DNA of 32,738 nt from an uncultured Pseudoxanthomonas sp. GTDB taxonomy: Bacteria; Pseudomonadota; Gammaproteobacteria; Xanthomonadales; Xanthomonadaceae. Where the stretch lies: NCBI GenBank assembly GCA_946886405.1, contig CAMPIO010000038.1:1-32738 (forward strand), in the 5' to 3' direction. A model generated the notes under the pieces. It was given only the letters and a program-made list of their open reading frames with translations. It ran no database searches and was not told the origin of the DNA. The position numbers and the translations under genes are program-made. Below, piece by piece: positions 25,675 to 32,738 of this stretch (within the stretch, counting starts at the first letter, position 1; each line of letters begins with the position of its first letter).

Positions 25675-26028
25675 ATGGACCGACCGCTGTATCGCGCGCA
25701 GTTCGAGAGCCTGCGGCAGTCGCCGCTACGCCGCAACGCCACAGCGAGCGACGCTTTCGCCGCCTTCACCGCTTACGACTACGGGCGCCGCCGTCGCCTG
25801 CACCCCGACGTCGCCTGGGAAGATGCCTGTCGTGCGTACGCTTTCGCAGCCGCCTCGCACGTCCAGCATGCGGGCCAACTGGACCTGGATACCGAACTCG
25901 AACTGGAAGACGACTGGGAGCGGTTGCGCGGCGATACCGGCCCCGACTGGCCGGTGGCGCGCACGCTGCTGCGCGAAGCCTGGCGCTGGCTCGACGAACA
26001 CGGCTCAATGGCCCTGCGCATGCACTGA
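25675..26028 (+). CDS. Small protein of unknown function (gene A)
   Basis: A 117-residue, mostly helical, charged cytoplasmic protein with no signal peptide or membrane segment. The ATG at 25675 follows AGGAG by about 7 bases; the frame also opens upstream at 25636 without a ribosome site. I recognise no known domain. Its C-terminal half (AYAFAAASH ... DWPVARTLLREAWRWL) resembles the ends of the two downstream small proteins (YDSYLLSH ... EWPVAYAVIARVWERL and YDAYLLHH ... GWYRAQPIMRAVWQRL) with similar spacing. It may therefore be a distant third member of their family. Divergent from mrfA. Confidence 0.75.
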   Translation: MDRPLYRAQFESLRQSPLRRNATASDAFAAFTAYDYGRRRRLHPDVAWEDACRAYAFAAASHVQHAGQLDLDTELELEDDWERLRGDTGPDWPVARTLLREAWRWLDEHGSMALRMH

Positions 26029-26222
26029 TGGCTCTCGGGACCATGCATGCACGACGAACGGTGGCCGCTGCCGGTAAAGGCACGCGTCTATCCGAAGGCA
26101 GGGGCCGACGATAGCGACAAGAACAGGCATTACGGGATCACGCATCGTTCTTCACGGGCGATGGGATGAGACGTTGCCACAGGGGCCCCGCGCAGTCCGC
26201 GACTGTCGCGATGGAGGCAGGC

Positions 26223-26252
26223 ACATGGCGGTCACGCGCTGACATGCCATGT
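26223..26252 (+). promoter_or_regulatory. Hairpin in the leader of the small gene at 26305
   Basis: ACATGGC (26223-26229) pairs with GCCATGT (26246-26252) across a 16-base loop. The loop contains a five-codon frame starting at 26225 (MAVTR then stop) that follows a GGAGG by a proper distance. This could be a leader peptide or chance. The rest of the 276-bp gap 26029-26304 shows no gene and no recognised promoter. Confidence 0.3.
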
Positions 26253-26304
26253 TTCATCCATGGGATCCACATGCTGCCGGGCCTTGTGCCATGGAGGGGA
26301 ACCC

Positions 26305-26718
26305 ATGTCCTGCCAGCCTGATCCGCTTGCCCATGCCTGGAGGGACGACGCCATGCCATGCGCCGTCGTCGACATCCAGTCGGAATTGCGCTTCTGGGAA
26401 GAGACCTACGCCTATCAGGCCTTCCATCGCCCCGGCACACCGTTCCGCCACTACGTACCCACGCTGAAATTCGCCTATGACAGCTACCTGCTCTCCCACC
26501 GCAGGTCGTTGCACGAACTGTTGCCTCTCCTGCCTGCCCGCTACGACGTCGCCGTCGTGCGCGGCGTGCGCCTGGAATGGCCGGTCGCGTACGCCGTCAT
26601 CGCGCGCGTATGGGAACGTCTCAATGCACCGCTCGAGGAAGATCCACCGCTGTTCGCCCCACCACCTACCGCCATGGACGAGCGCGTGTTGCTGACCGAA
26701 GCCATGCAACGTCGCTGA
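26305..26718 (+). CDS. Small protein of unknown function (gene B), paralog of gene C
   Basis: A 137-residue soluble protein without known domain. GGAGGGG at 26293-26299 precedes the ATG at 26305; an alternative ATG at 26353, also with a GGAGG upstream, would give 121 residues and begins nearer the conserved part. The conserved core is VDIQSELRFW, then 24 or so residues, LKFAYDSYLLSHRRSLHELLP, and EWPVAYAVIARVWERL. The gene at 26870 has the same blocks with identical spacing between VDI and YD (35 residues) and a one-residue gap later. A proline-rich C-terminal tail (EEDPPLFAPPPTAMDE) is unique to this copy. Function unknown. Confidence 0.8.
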   Translation: MSCQPDPLAHAWRDDAMPCAVVDIQSELRFWEETYAYQAFHRPGTPFRHYVPTLKFAYDSYLLSHRRSLHELLPLLPARYDVAVVRGVRLEWPVAYAVIARVWERLNAPLEEDPPLFAPPPTAMDERVLLTEAMQRR

Positions 26719-26869
26719 CGTGGTGCTTTCACCTGCTGGTGGCAAACGTGAACGGAATCGGCCACCCACGGTTAAATGAGGGTTAAAACGTCCTTTATTT
26801 CACTTAAGCATCACCGCACGAAACAAAAAATCCTTCGTGTCACCACCACATCGACACGGGGGATTCACC
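26719..26869 (+). promoter_or_regulatory. AT-rich leader upstream of gene C
   Basis: Bases about 26770-26833 are far richer in A and T than the rest of the window, including GGTTAAA and GGGTTAAAA in direct repeat, CTTTATTT and a run of six A. This is the likely promoter of the gene at 26870. A 6-bp hairpin (CACGAA 26817-26822 / TTCGTG 26834-26839) lies in the probable leader. No -35/-10 pair with good spacing could be fixed. Confidence 0.45.
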
Positions 26870-27190
26870 ATGGCCAGCCTGCACCAGCGCAATACCCACG
26901 CCACTGCGCAGATCGTCGACATCGACGCCGAACTCGCCTACTGGAAGACACGCCTCAATGAGGACACGTTCCAGGTGGTGGGTGCCACGGTAGGCGATCT
27001 GGAAAGGTGCCTGAAGGTCGGATATGACGCCTATCTGCTGCATCACCGGCAGGAGTTCGACGAGATCGCGCCGTCGCTGCGCGACCGCCTGCAGCGCCAT
27101 TGCCCGGACACGCCGATCGGCTGGTACCGCGCGCAACCGATCATGCGCGCGGTATGGCAGCGACTCAAGCCGACCGTCGGCCATGCCTGA
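26870..27190 (+). CDS. Small protein of unknown function (gene C), paralog of gene B
   Basis: A 106-residue soluble protein. GGGGGA at 26858-26863 is the ribosome site. The shared core with gene B is VDIDAELAYW, LKVGYDAYLLHHRQEFDEIAP, and IGWYRAQPIMRAVWQRL. Of the invariant positions, W, Y, D, the YLL.HR block and the final VW.RL stand out. Predicted mainly helical, no membrane segment, no recognised fold. It has its own AT-rich upstream region, so it may be expressed apart from gene B. It converges on the kinase gene at 27228. Confidence 0.82.
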   Translation: MASLHQRNTHATAQIVDIDAELAYWKTRLNEDTFQVVGATVGDLERCLKVGYDAYLLHHRQEFDEIAPSLRDRLQRHCPDTPIGWYRAQPIMRAVWQRLKPTVGHA

Positions 27191-27202
27191 CGTTCTTTTG
27201 AC

Positions 27203-27237
27203 GCGCGCCTGAGTACCGCGAAGATCGTCAGGCGCGC
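27203..27237. terminator. Hairpin between convergent genes
   Basis: GCGCGCCTGA (27203-27212) pairs perfectly with TCAGGCGCGC (27228-27237) over a 15-base loop. It lies between the ends of gene C and the kinase gene and overlaps the kinase stop codon. Neither strand has a T tract after the stem, so termination would have to be factor-assisted; the call is by position and symmetry. Confidence 0.45.
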
Positions 27238-28733
27238 AATCCCAGCGCGTGTTCGATCGCGCCGAACAGCGCCTTCACCTGTACTGGCTTGACCACCGTC
27301 GCGGACTCGCGTCCGTCGGCCTGCCTGCCCGGTTCCTGCAGGCGGATCACCGGGCGATCGAAACCGGCTTCCTGCAGCACCGCCAGCACGTCCGCCGCCG
27401 ACAGCAGCAGGATGTCGTCATCGATGATCGCCAACGCCGGCATGCCATCGCGCGCGATCTGCTGCAACGCATTCGCGCCATCGGGGGCCATGACCGGATC
27501 GTAGCCCTGGGCGGCCAGTGCGTTGCCCAACAGCGACAGGCGCGTGGCATCCCCGTCGACCAGCAGGATGCGGCGTCCCGCGCCATCGAGGAACGCGGTG
27601 TCTTCGATGCCTGCCCACTCATCGGCGACCGGCGCGGGCAGGTGCAATTCGAACGCCGTGCCCTGCCCCAGCGTGCTGCGCACCTCGATGCGGCCCCGCA
27701 CCGATTCGACGATGCGCTTGCACGACATCAGGCCCAGGCCGGTGCCGCTGGTCTTGGTGGTGAAGAAGGGGGTGAACAGCTGCTGGCGCGTGGCTTCGTC
27801 CATGCCGGTGCCTTCGTCGCTCACGCGCAGCACCACGTATGGCTGGCCATCCGCCGCCACCGTCGGCGTCGCCGACAAGGTCAGCTGTCCGCCGCGCTCT
27901 GCCATCGCCTGGATGCCGTTGAGGCACAGGTTGATGAGGCACTGCTGGAATTCGGTGTAGTTGCCCTCGATCAGCAGGTCCTCCGGCGGCGGTTCCACCG
28001 TCAGCCGCACCTGCCGCGACAGACTGCCCTGCAGCAGCAGTTGCACCGCACTGAACAAGGCCGCCACGCTGATGGTCTCGCTGGCCTTGCGCGAGCCGCG
28101 CACGAACGACAGCATCGAATCGGCCATCTCGTGGCCGCGCTTGCCGCTTTCCGAGATCACCGCGCCCAGGCGCAGGATCTTCGGGTCGTCGCTGTAGGTG
28201 GACAGCAGATCGGGCACGATCAGCAACGGTTGCAGGATGTTGCGCAGGTCATGGCTCAGGCCGGCCGCCAGCATCGCCAGGCAGTCCAGTCGCTGCGACC
28301 GCATCAGTTCGCGCTCGGCGCGCTCGCGCTCGCGCTCGGTGCGCGCTTCCCGGATCGCACGCGCCACCGCCGACGGCAGGCGCACGGGCGTGTGCTTCAA
28401 CACGTAATCGCTGGCGCCTTCCTGCAACGCCTTGACCGCTGCCTCCTCGCCGATCGTCCCCGAGAAGAACACGAACGGCAGCCGCGGATCGTGCGAGCGC
28501 AGGATCTCCAGTGCCTGGTAGCCGGAGAACCCCGGCAGCTCCATGTCCGACAGCACCAGGTCGAACGGTTCGCCGGACAGCGCGCCGCGCATTTCGTCCG
28601 CCCCATCGACCCGCAGGAACTCGGCGTCGAGACCCGCATCGTGCAATTGCTCGATCAGCAATTCGGCGTCGAGCTCGGAATCCTCGACGAGCAGGATGCG
28701 GACGCGGCCCAGCGGTGATCCAGTCTGCGGCAC
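27228..28733 (-). CDS. Soluble receiver-histidine kinase-receiver hybrid
   Basis: A 501-residue cytoplasmic protein without membrane segments. N-terminal receiver (about 12-128) with phosphoacceptor D63 (VLSDMELPG) and K113. Kinase core with H161 in LSHDLRNILQPL, N272 in INLCLNGIQAM, G boxes DEGTGM (306-311) and TSGTGLGL. A second receiver (about 387-500) has probable phosphoacceptor D438 (AIIDDD) and K482. The start is GTG at 28733, three bases after the upstream regulator gene, so it is the third gene of the operon. Receiver-first kinases of this kind commonly act inside phosphorelays; input probably comes from the kinase encoded by the first gene. Output is unknown. Confidence 0.9.
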   Translation of the reverse strand: MPQTGSPLGRVRILLVEDSELDAELLIEQLHDAGLDAEFLRVDGADEMRGALSGEPFDLVLSDMELPGFSGYQALEILRSHDPRLPFVFFSGTIGEEAAVKALQEGASDYVLKHTPVRLPSAVARAIREARTERERERAERELMRSQRLDCLAMLAAGLSHDLRNILQPLLIVPDLLSTYSDDPKILRLGAVISESGKRGHEMADSMLSFVRGSRKASETISVAALFSAVQLLLQGSLSRQVRLTVEPPPEDLLIEGNYTEFQQCLINLCLNGIQAMAERGGQLTLSATPTVAADGQPYVVLRVSDEGTGMDEATRQQLFTPFFTTKTSGTGLGLMSCKRIVESVRGRIEVRSTLGQGTAFELHLPAPVADEWAGIEDTAFLDGAGRRILLVDGDATRLSLLGNALAAQGYDPVMAPDGANALQQIARDGMPALAIIDDDILLLSAADVLAVLQEAGFDRPVIRLQEPGRQADGRESATVVKPVQVKALFGAIEHALGLRA

Positions 28734-28736
28734 GGC

Positions 28737-29177
28737 TCAGTCCAGGGTGGGGGTTTCGTTGATGACGGCCCAGAACGTGCCGAGCGTTTTCACCGCCTGG
28801 AAGAACTGGTCGATGTCCACCGGCTTGACCACGTAGGCGTTCACGCCCAGGTCCCAACTGCGCGCCAGGTCGCTCTCTTCGCGCGACGAAGACAGGATGA
28901 CCACCGGCAGGTGCCGCAGCTTCTCGTCGGTGCGGATCTGCTTCAGCACTTCCAGTCCATCCATGCGCGGCATCTTGATGTCCAGCAGCAGCACCGACGG
29001 CATGCCCTCCTCGCGGTTGGCGTGCGCACCGCGGCGCAACAGGTAGTCCATCGCCTCCACGCCGTCCTCGACATGCACGATGGGATTGGCCAGGTTCGCT
29101 TCGCGCAGTGCGTCGATCGCCATTTCGGCGTCGGCCAGGCTGTCTTCGGCCAGCAGGATGGTGCGGATGTCGCTCAT
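28737..29177 (-). CDS. Single-domain response regulator (Rcp1/CheY-like)
   Basis: A 146-residue stand-alone receiver. The acidic pair E11/D12 (LLAEDS), phosphoacceptor D66 (VLLLDIKMPRMDG), the S/T position in VVILSSSRE and K118 (AYVVKPVD) are all present. The insert YLLRRGAHANREEGMP between helix 2 and strand 3 is typical of the Rcp1-type regulators partnered with phytochrome-like kinases. It has no output domain and must act by protein contact or as a phosphate shuttle. The ATG overlaps the kinase stop (ATGA). It is flanked by two kinases, so it may carry phosphate between them. Confidence 0.93.
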   Translation of the reverse strand: MSDIRTILLAEDSLADAEMAIDALREANLANPIVHVEDGVEAMDYLLRRGAHANREEGMPSVLLLDIKMPRMDGLEVLKQIRTDEKLRHLPVVILSSSREESDLARSWDLGVNAYVVKPVDIDQFFQAVKTLGTFWAVINETPTLD

Positions 29178-30976
29178 GCGTCTTTCTCTCGGGAAGGCGG
29201 CGCGTCGAGCGCTGCCGGAAGGGTGAAGAAGAAGGTGGCGCCCTGCTCGGGCGCCGACTCGGCCCAGATGCGGCCGCCATGCCGGCTCAGCACGCGGCGC
29301 ACGCTGGCCAGGCCGATGCCGGTGCCGGCGAACTCGCTGGCCTTGTGCAGGCGCTGGAACACGCCGAACAGCTTGCCCGCATACGCCATGTCGAAACCGG
29401 CGCCGTTGTCGCGCACGGTGAACAGATGGCTGCCATCGTCCTGCGTGCGGTGTTCGACCTCGATCACCGAGCGCTCGCGCTGGCTGCTGTATTTCAGCGC
29501 ATTGCCCAGCAGGTTGCTCCAGACCTGGCGCATCATGTTTTCGTCGGCCAGCACGATCGGCATGGGCGCGATGCGCCATTCGACGCGATCGGCACGACCG
29601 TCGCCCGATTCGTTGGAATCGAGCATCGCCCGCGCTTCGGCCACCAGCGACTGCATGTCCACGGCCTGCAGGCGCAACGCGCTGCGGCCCAGGCGCGAGT
29701 AGACCAGCAGGTCGTCGATCAGCTGCGACATGCGGCGCGCGGAATCACCGATCACGCTCAGATAGTGGCGGCTCTTGTCGTCGATACCCTCGCCCAGGTG
29801 GCGACCCAGCTTGTCGGAGAAGCCCGCCACGTGCCGCAGCGGCGCACGCAGGTCGTGCGACACCGAATAGCTGAAGGCTTCCAGCTCACGATTCACTTCC
29901 GACACCTGCTCCACCTTGCCTTCCAGCTGGCGGTTCAGTGCGGCGATCTCCTGCTGCGCGGTCTTCTGCAGTGAGATGTCGCTGACCGTCATCAGGACGG
30001 CGTGGTCGTCGCTGTCCGGCAGCAGCATGCGCCGCGCGTTGATCAGCACCGTGCGCTGCAGGCCGTCGGCGGTTTCCTGCTGCAGTTCGTAATCCCACAG
30101 CTCGCGCCCGCGCGCCAGCACGTCGTTCAGGCGCTGGCGCATCACCTTGTCCTGCCAGGCCGCGCCGAGTTCGTCCAGCGTGCCGACCTTGCCATCCTTG
30201 CGGATGCCGTACAGTTCGGCGAAAGCGCTGTTGTGCATATGGACATGCTGCTCGCCGTCCAGCAACACGATCGGTTCGCGCACCGTGTCGAGCACCACCA
30301 GCGCGCGCTGGCTCGCCTGCGCGGTCTGCTTTTCGGCCGTCAGCCGGCGACCCACCTGACGACCCAGCGCCATCAGCACCAGGGAGAGCAGCAGCAGCTG
30401 CGCGCCCAGCGCGATCATCCGGATCCATTCCATGCGGCGACGCTGGTCGTCGGCGTCGCCGCTACGCTGCGCCAGCAGCGCGCGTTCGTCGTCCAGGATC
30501 TCGTTCAGCAAGCCTCGGATGGGGAACCGCGTGGCCAGTGGCGCGACGACGTTCGACTTGTAGGCGTCCGGCGCTTCCAGCAACTGATCCACCACTTCGA
30601 TCCTGGCATTCACCAGTTCCCGCAGGCGACCCACGCGCACCAGCTGTTCGGGGTTGTCCACGGTCAGCCGGGCCAACGCGTCGAAACGCTCGGGCAACGA
30701 TGAGCGGCCAGCGACCAGGCGCTCGCGCGCCAGCGGGTGGTCCGCGCCCAGCGCGATCAGCATGGCCGAGCTTTCCATCTCGCGGACGTCCAGCGCCAGC
30801 CCAAGCACGGTAGCTTCCACCTCGTGCGTGTGGATGACGACGTCGGCGGCTTCCTGGTTGGCGCGGGACAGGCCCTGCAACAGGATGACCGGCGCCACCA
30901 CGATCACCACGATCACCAGCCCCAACAGGGGCAGGCGCGATTTTTCCCACAGCGTGCGGGGGCGTGATTCGTTCAT
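29174..30976 (-). CDS. Membrane sensor histidine kinase with CHASE3-like and PAS domains
   Basis: A 600-residue inner-membrane kinase. Transmembrane segments at about 15-35 and 187-205 enclose a helical periplasmic CHASE3-like domain. A PAS domain follows (about 222-340). The HisKA region carries H374 (SVSHDLRAPLRHVAGFSDKL), preceded by a coiled coil (340-366). The ATPase domain has N488/N492 (NLLGNALKYS), DNGAGFDM (523-530) and GTGIGL (551-556). The catalytic half resembles bacteriophytochrome-type kinases that pair with Rcp1-like regulators, the kind encoded next. AGGGA lies just before the ATG. The stimulus is unknown. Confidence 0.93.
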   Translation of the reverse strand: MNESRPRTLWEKSRLPLLGLVIVVIVVAPVILLQGLSRANQEAADVVIHTHEVEATVLGLALDVREMESSAMLIALGADHPLARERLVAGRSSLPERFDALARLTVDNPEQLVRVGRLRELVNARIEVVDQLLEAPDAYKSNVVAPLATRFPIRGLLNEILDDERALLAQRSGDADDQRRRMEWIRMIALGAQLLLLSLVLMALGRQVGRRLTAEKQTAQASQRALVVLDTVREPIVLLDGEQHVHMHNSAFAELYGIRKDGKVGTLDELGAAWQDKVMRQRLNDVLARGRELWDYELQQETADGLQRTVLINARRMLLPDSDDHAVLMTVSDISLQKTAQQEIAALNRQLEGKVEQVSEVNRELEAFSYSVSHDLRAPLRHVAGFSDKLGRHLGEGIDDKSRHYLSVIGDSARRMSQLIDDLLVYSRLGRSALRLQAVDMQSLVAEARAMLDSNESGDGRADRVEWRIAPMPIVLADENMMRQVWSNLLGNALKYSSQRERSVIEVEHRTQDDGSHLFTVRDNGAGFDMAYAGKLFGVFQRLHKASEFAGTGIGLASVRRVLSRHGGRIWAESAPEQGATFFFTLPAALDAPPSREKDA

Positions 30977-31081
30977 GTTTCCCTGGCGTCGACTGGACGC
31001 GGGAGGGCTGGTTACATGCCCGCGCGAACGTGTCGAAGATGCTAGCGCAGGGTTGTCACATTTGGAATCACATTGAGGCGT

Positions 31082-32221
31082 TCAGGAAACAGCCGCAACA
31101 TGAACGCGATCGCGTCCTTCCCGCTTCGCTTCGTACAGCGCCACGTCCGCACGACGCATCTGGTCGCGCAGGGATTCACCCGGCAGGTGCGCGGCGATGC
31201 CGGCGGACAAGGTGGCGGCGACATCGCCATGCGCTTTGCCGAATTCGCTGCGCAGGCGCTCGGCGAACGCCTGCGCCGATACCGCGTCGTCGCCGTCCAG
31301 CAACACCGCGAACTCTTCGCCGCCGATGCGCGCCGCGCATCCGTCGGCGCCCACCCGCGCACGCATGAGGTCGCCCAGCCGCTGCAGTACCGCATCGCCA
31401 CCGTCGTGGCCGTGGTCGTCGTTGATGCGCTTGAAGTAGTCGATGTCCAGCACCACCACCGCCACGGGGCGGCCGGCGGCCGTTGCCTGCGCATGCGTGG
31501 CGATCGCGCGCTCGCTCCAGCCGTTGCGGTTCAGCAGACCGGTCAGCTCGTCGGTGTGCGCCTGCTGCACCAGCCGGCGCCGCATGCGCCACGCAGACAC
31601 GGCGAAATCGGTGCGGTATCCCGCCAGCACCAGACCAAACCCGATGGTGGTCAAGGTATACAGCCAGTACAGCGCACTGCCGGTGCCCGGCGCGCCGTAC
31701 AGCACGATGCGCAGCTGCGCCATCACCACGATCAGCAGCGCCAGCGCCAGCAGCGACATCGGTCGCACCGTCAGCGCCATCAGCGCCAGCGGCAACAACT
31801 GGAACAGCCCGGTGCGAAGAGCCAGCTGGCCGGTAACGCCCGGCAGCGGCATGCTCATCACAATACCGGTCAGCAGCGTACCCCCGAGCACCAGCACCAG
31901 ACGGTGCTGCCATTGGGCCAGTCGCGCGACACCGACCGCACAGGCGGCCACCGCCACCGCGGCCAACACCTGCAGCCAGACCGGATAGCCGATCGTCGGC
32001 GTCACCCCGGCGAAGTCGAATACCGCGATGATCGCCAGCAGCACCGCCCCGCACAGCAGCACGCCGCTGACGATGGGGCGCGTGGCGCGCAGCTGCGCCT
32101 GGGCGAGATCTTCGCGTTCAGCGGCATCCAGCACCCGCGTTGAATCACGCGACAGCAGGGCCCGCAGGCGGTGGAGCAGGCCCGGGACGGCGATCGGTGC
32201 GTGGATGGCGCGGGCGCGCAT
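31082..32221 (-). CDS. Membrane-bound diguanylate cyclase (GGEEF)
   Basis: A 379-residue inner-membrane enzyme that makes cyclic di-GMP from two GTP. About six transmembrane helices (between residues 48 and 202) precede a GGDEF domain. The active site is GGEEF (300-304) with metal ligands in LDIDYFKRIND (D259) and DHGHDGGD. The usual RxxD inhibitory site before GGEEF is absent (RVGADGCAARI), so product inhibition at that site is unlikely. The ATG at 32221 follows AGGAG by six bases. It lies 21 bases after the start predicted from a perfect RpoN promoter. The upstream in-frame ATG at 32242 would be at the transcript start itself and is less likely. Promoter type suggests control with flagellar genes. 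Confidence 0.92.
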   Translation of the reverse strand: MRARAIHAPIAVPGLLHRLRALLSRDSTRVLDAAEREDLAQAQLRATRPIVSGVLLCGAVLLAIIAVFDFAGVTPTIGYPVWLQVLAAVAVAACAVGVARLAQWQHRLVLVLGGTLLTGIVMSMPLPGVTGQLALRTGLFQLLPLALMALTVRPMSLLALALLIVVMAQLRIVLYGAPGTGSALYWLYTLTTIGFGLVLAGYRTDFAVSAWRMRRRLVQQAHTDELTGLLNRNGWSERAIATHAQATAAGRPVAVVVLDIDYFKRINDDHGHDGGDAVLQRLGDLMRARVGADGCAARIGGEEFAVLLDGDDAVSAQAFAERLRSEFGKAHGDVAATLSAGIAAHLPGESLRDQMRRADVALYEAKREGRDRVHVAAVS

Positions 32222-32252
32222 GCGCGGCTCCTGGGCAGGATGCATTTCGCCA

Positions 32253-32268
32253 AGCAATGGGCGTGCCA
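32253..32268 (-). promoter_or_regulatory. Sigma54 (RpoN) promoter of the diguanylate cyclase gene
   Basis: On the minus strand the bases read TGGCACGCCCATTGCT, a full match to TGGCACG-N4-TTGCW. The predicted start is near 32242, leaving a 21-base leader with AGGAG before the ATG at 32221. Confidence 0.88.
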
Positions 32269-32405
32269 CCCTGCCGGCGGCATCGCCGTGCTGCGAGCGC
32301 TCGCGGTGACGCCTCACGCGGCAGCCGCCTTCCGGGTGCCGTGGTGCGCGCACGGATGACGTGCAATGTCGGTCATGGCCACGCAGGGCGTGCCGACGGC
32401 GGGTG

Positions 32406-32738
32406 TCATCCGCCGAACGCAGCGCGCATGCGTGCCTCGTCCGGCTGCTCGATCACCCCTTTCTCGGTGACGATGGCGTCGATCAAGTCCGCCGGCGTGA
32501 CGTCGAACACGGGGTTCCATGCCGCCACGCCCTCGGCGACGATGCGCGTGCCCCCGATACCCAGCAGTTCGGCCGGGTCGCGCTCTTCGATATGGATCGC
32601 GTCGCCGTTCGGGGTGGCCATGTCCACCGTGGACGACGGGGCCACCACCATGAACTTCGCGCCGTGGTGGCGCGCCGCGATGGCCAGCTGGTAGGTGCCG
32701 ATCTTGTTGGCGGTGTCGCCATTGGCGCAGATGCGGTC
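32406..32738 (-). CDS. mtnA: S-methyl-5-thioribose-1-phosphate isomerase, C-terminal part
   Basis: The last 110 residues of MtnA, which isomerises methylthioribose-1-phosphate to methylthioribulose-1-phosphate in methionine salvage. The family signature [14 protein letters not shown] is at the window edge, followed by [16 protein letters not shown] and the conserved C-terminal block [23 protein letters not shown]. The 5' end lies beyond the right edge, so the start cannot be given. It is transcribed toward the diguanylate cyclase gene with a 184-bp gap that carries the RpoN promoter. Confidence 0.95.
   Translation of the reverse strand, partial: DRICANGDTANKIGTYQLAIAARHHGAKFMVVAPSSTVDMATPNGDAIHIEERDPAELLGIGGTRIVAEGVAAWNPVFDVTPADLIDAIVTEKGVIEQPDEARMRAAFGG

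Noticed and set aside
26150..26220. GGGATG-N5-GTTGCC upstream of gene B as an RpoN promoter
   Set aside because: Spacing is right but the -24 element misses three of its conserved bases.
26772..26786. TTAA-N7-TTAA, the CtrA binding pattern
   Set aside because: CtrA is an alphaproteobacterial regulator, and everything else in the window points to a gammaproteobacterium. Chance in an AT-rich patch.

Overview
The window reads as one GC-rich gammaproteobacterial chromosome segment, most likely from the Xanthomonadaceae/Lysobacteraceae (Pseudoxanthomonas, Stenotrophomonas, Luteimonas or relatives). This placement is inferred from a lexA-imuA-imuB-dnaE2 operon with its own palindromic LexA site, cheV placed directly before flgB, GTAG-headed REP-like hairpins, and RpoN/FliA flagellar promoters. 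No genus can be assigned from the sequence alone.

Layout. (1) 1-12650, plus strand: cheV, flgBCDEF, a 487-bp symmetric repeat element, then flgGHIJKL. This encodes a chemotaxis adaptor and nearly all of the flagellar rod, hook, rings and hook-filament junction. A sigma28-type promoter precedes cheV, sigma54-type promoters precede flgB and flgG, and a strong intrinsic terminator follows flgL. Inverted copies of an intergenic repeat pair bracket the locus. (2) 12794-19340, minus strand: an SOS mutasome operon lexA-imuA-imuB-dnaE2-alkB with overlapping or nearly touching genes and a perfect palindromic operator against the lexA start codon. (3) 19452-20112, plus strand: a divergent AbrB/MazE-type antitoxin and Doc-type toxin with their own palindrome. 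(4) 20129-20674: four tandem copies of a ~145-bp unit with two hairpins. (5) 20771-25499, minus strand: an HDOD protein with a degenerate receiver domain, then a DEAD/DEAH helicase plus DEDD exonuclease pair that looks like MrfA/MrfB. (6) 25675-27190, plus strand: three small proteins of unknown function. Two are clear paralogs and the third probably belongs with them. (7) 27228-32221, minus strand: a three-gene phosphorelay (membrane histidine kinase, single-domain response regulator, soluble receiver-kinase-receiver hybrid) and a membrane diguanylate cyclase with a perfect sigma54 consensus promoter. (8) The minus-strand 3' end of mtnA runs off the right edge.

Two themes recur. One is motility and its control: flagellar structure, CheV, a c-di-GMP synthase on an RpoN promoter, and a phosphorelay. 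The other is DNA-damage response: the LexA-ImuAB-DnaE2-AlkB operon and MrfAB. The least explained items are the 487-bp mirror-image element between flgF and flgG, whose hairpin stems differ by compensatory changes, and the tandem small-protein family at 25.7-27.2 kb.
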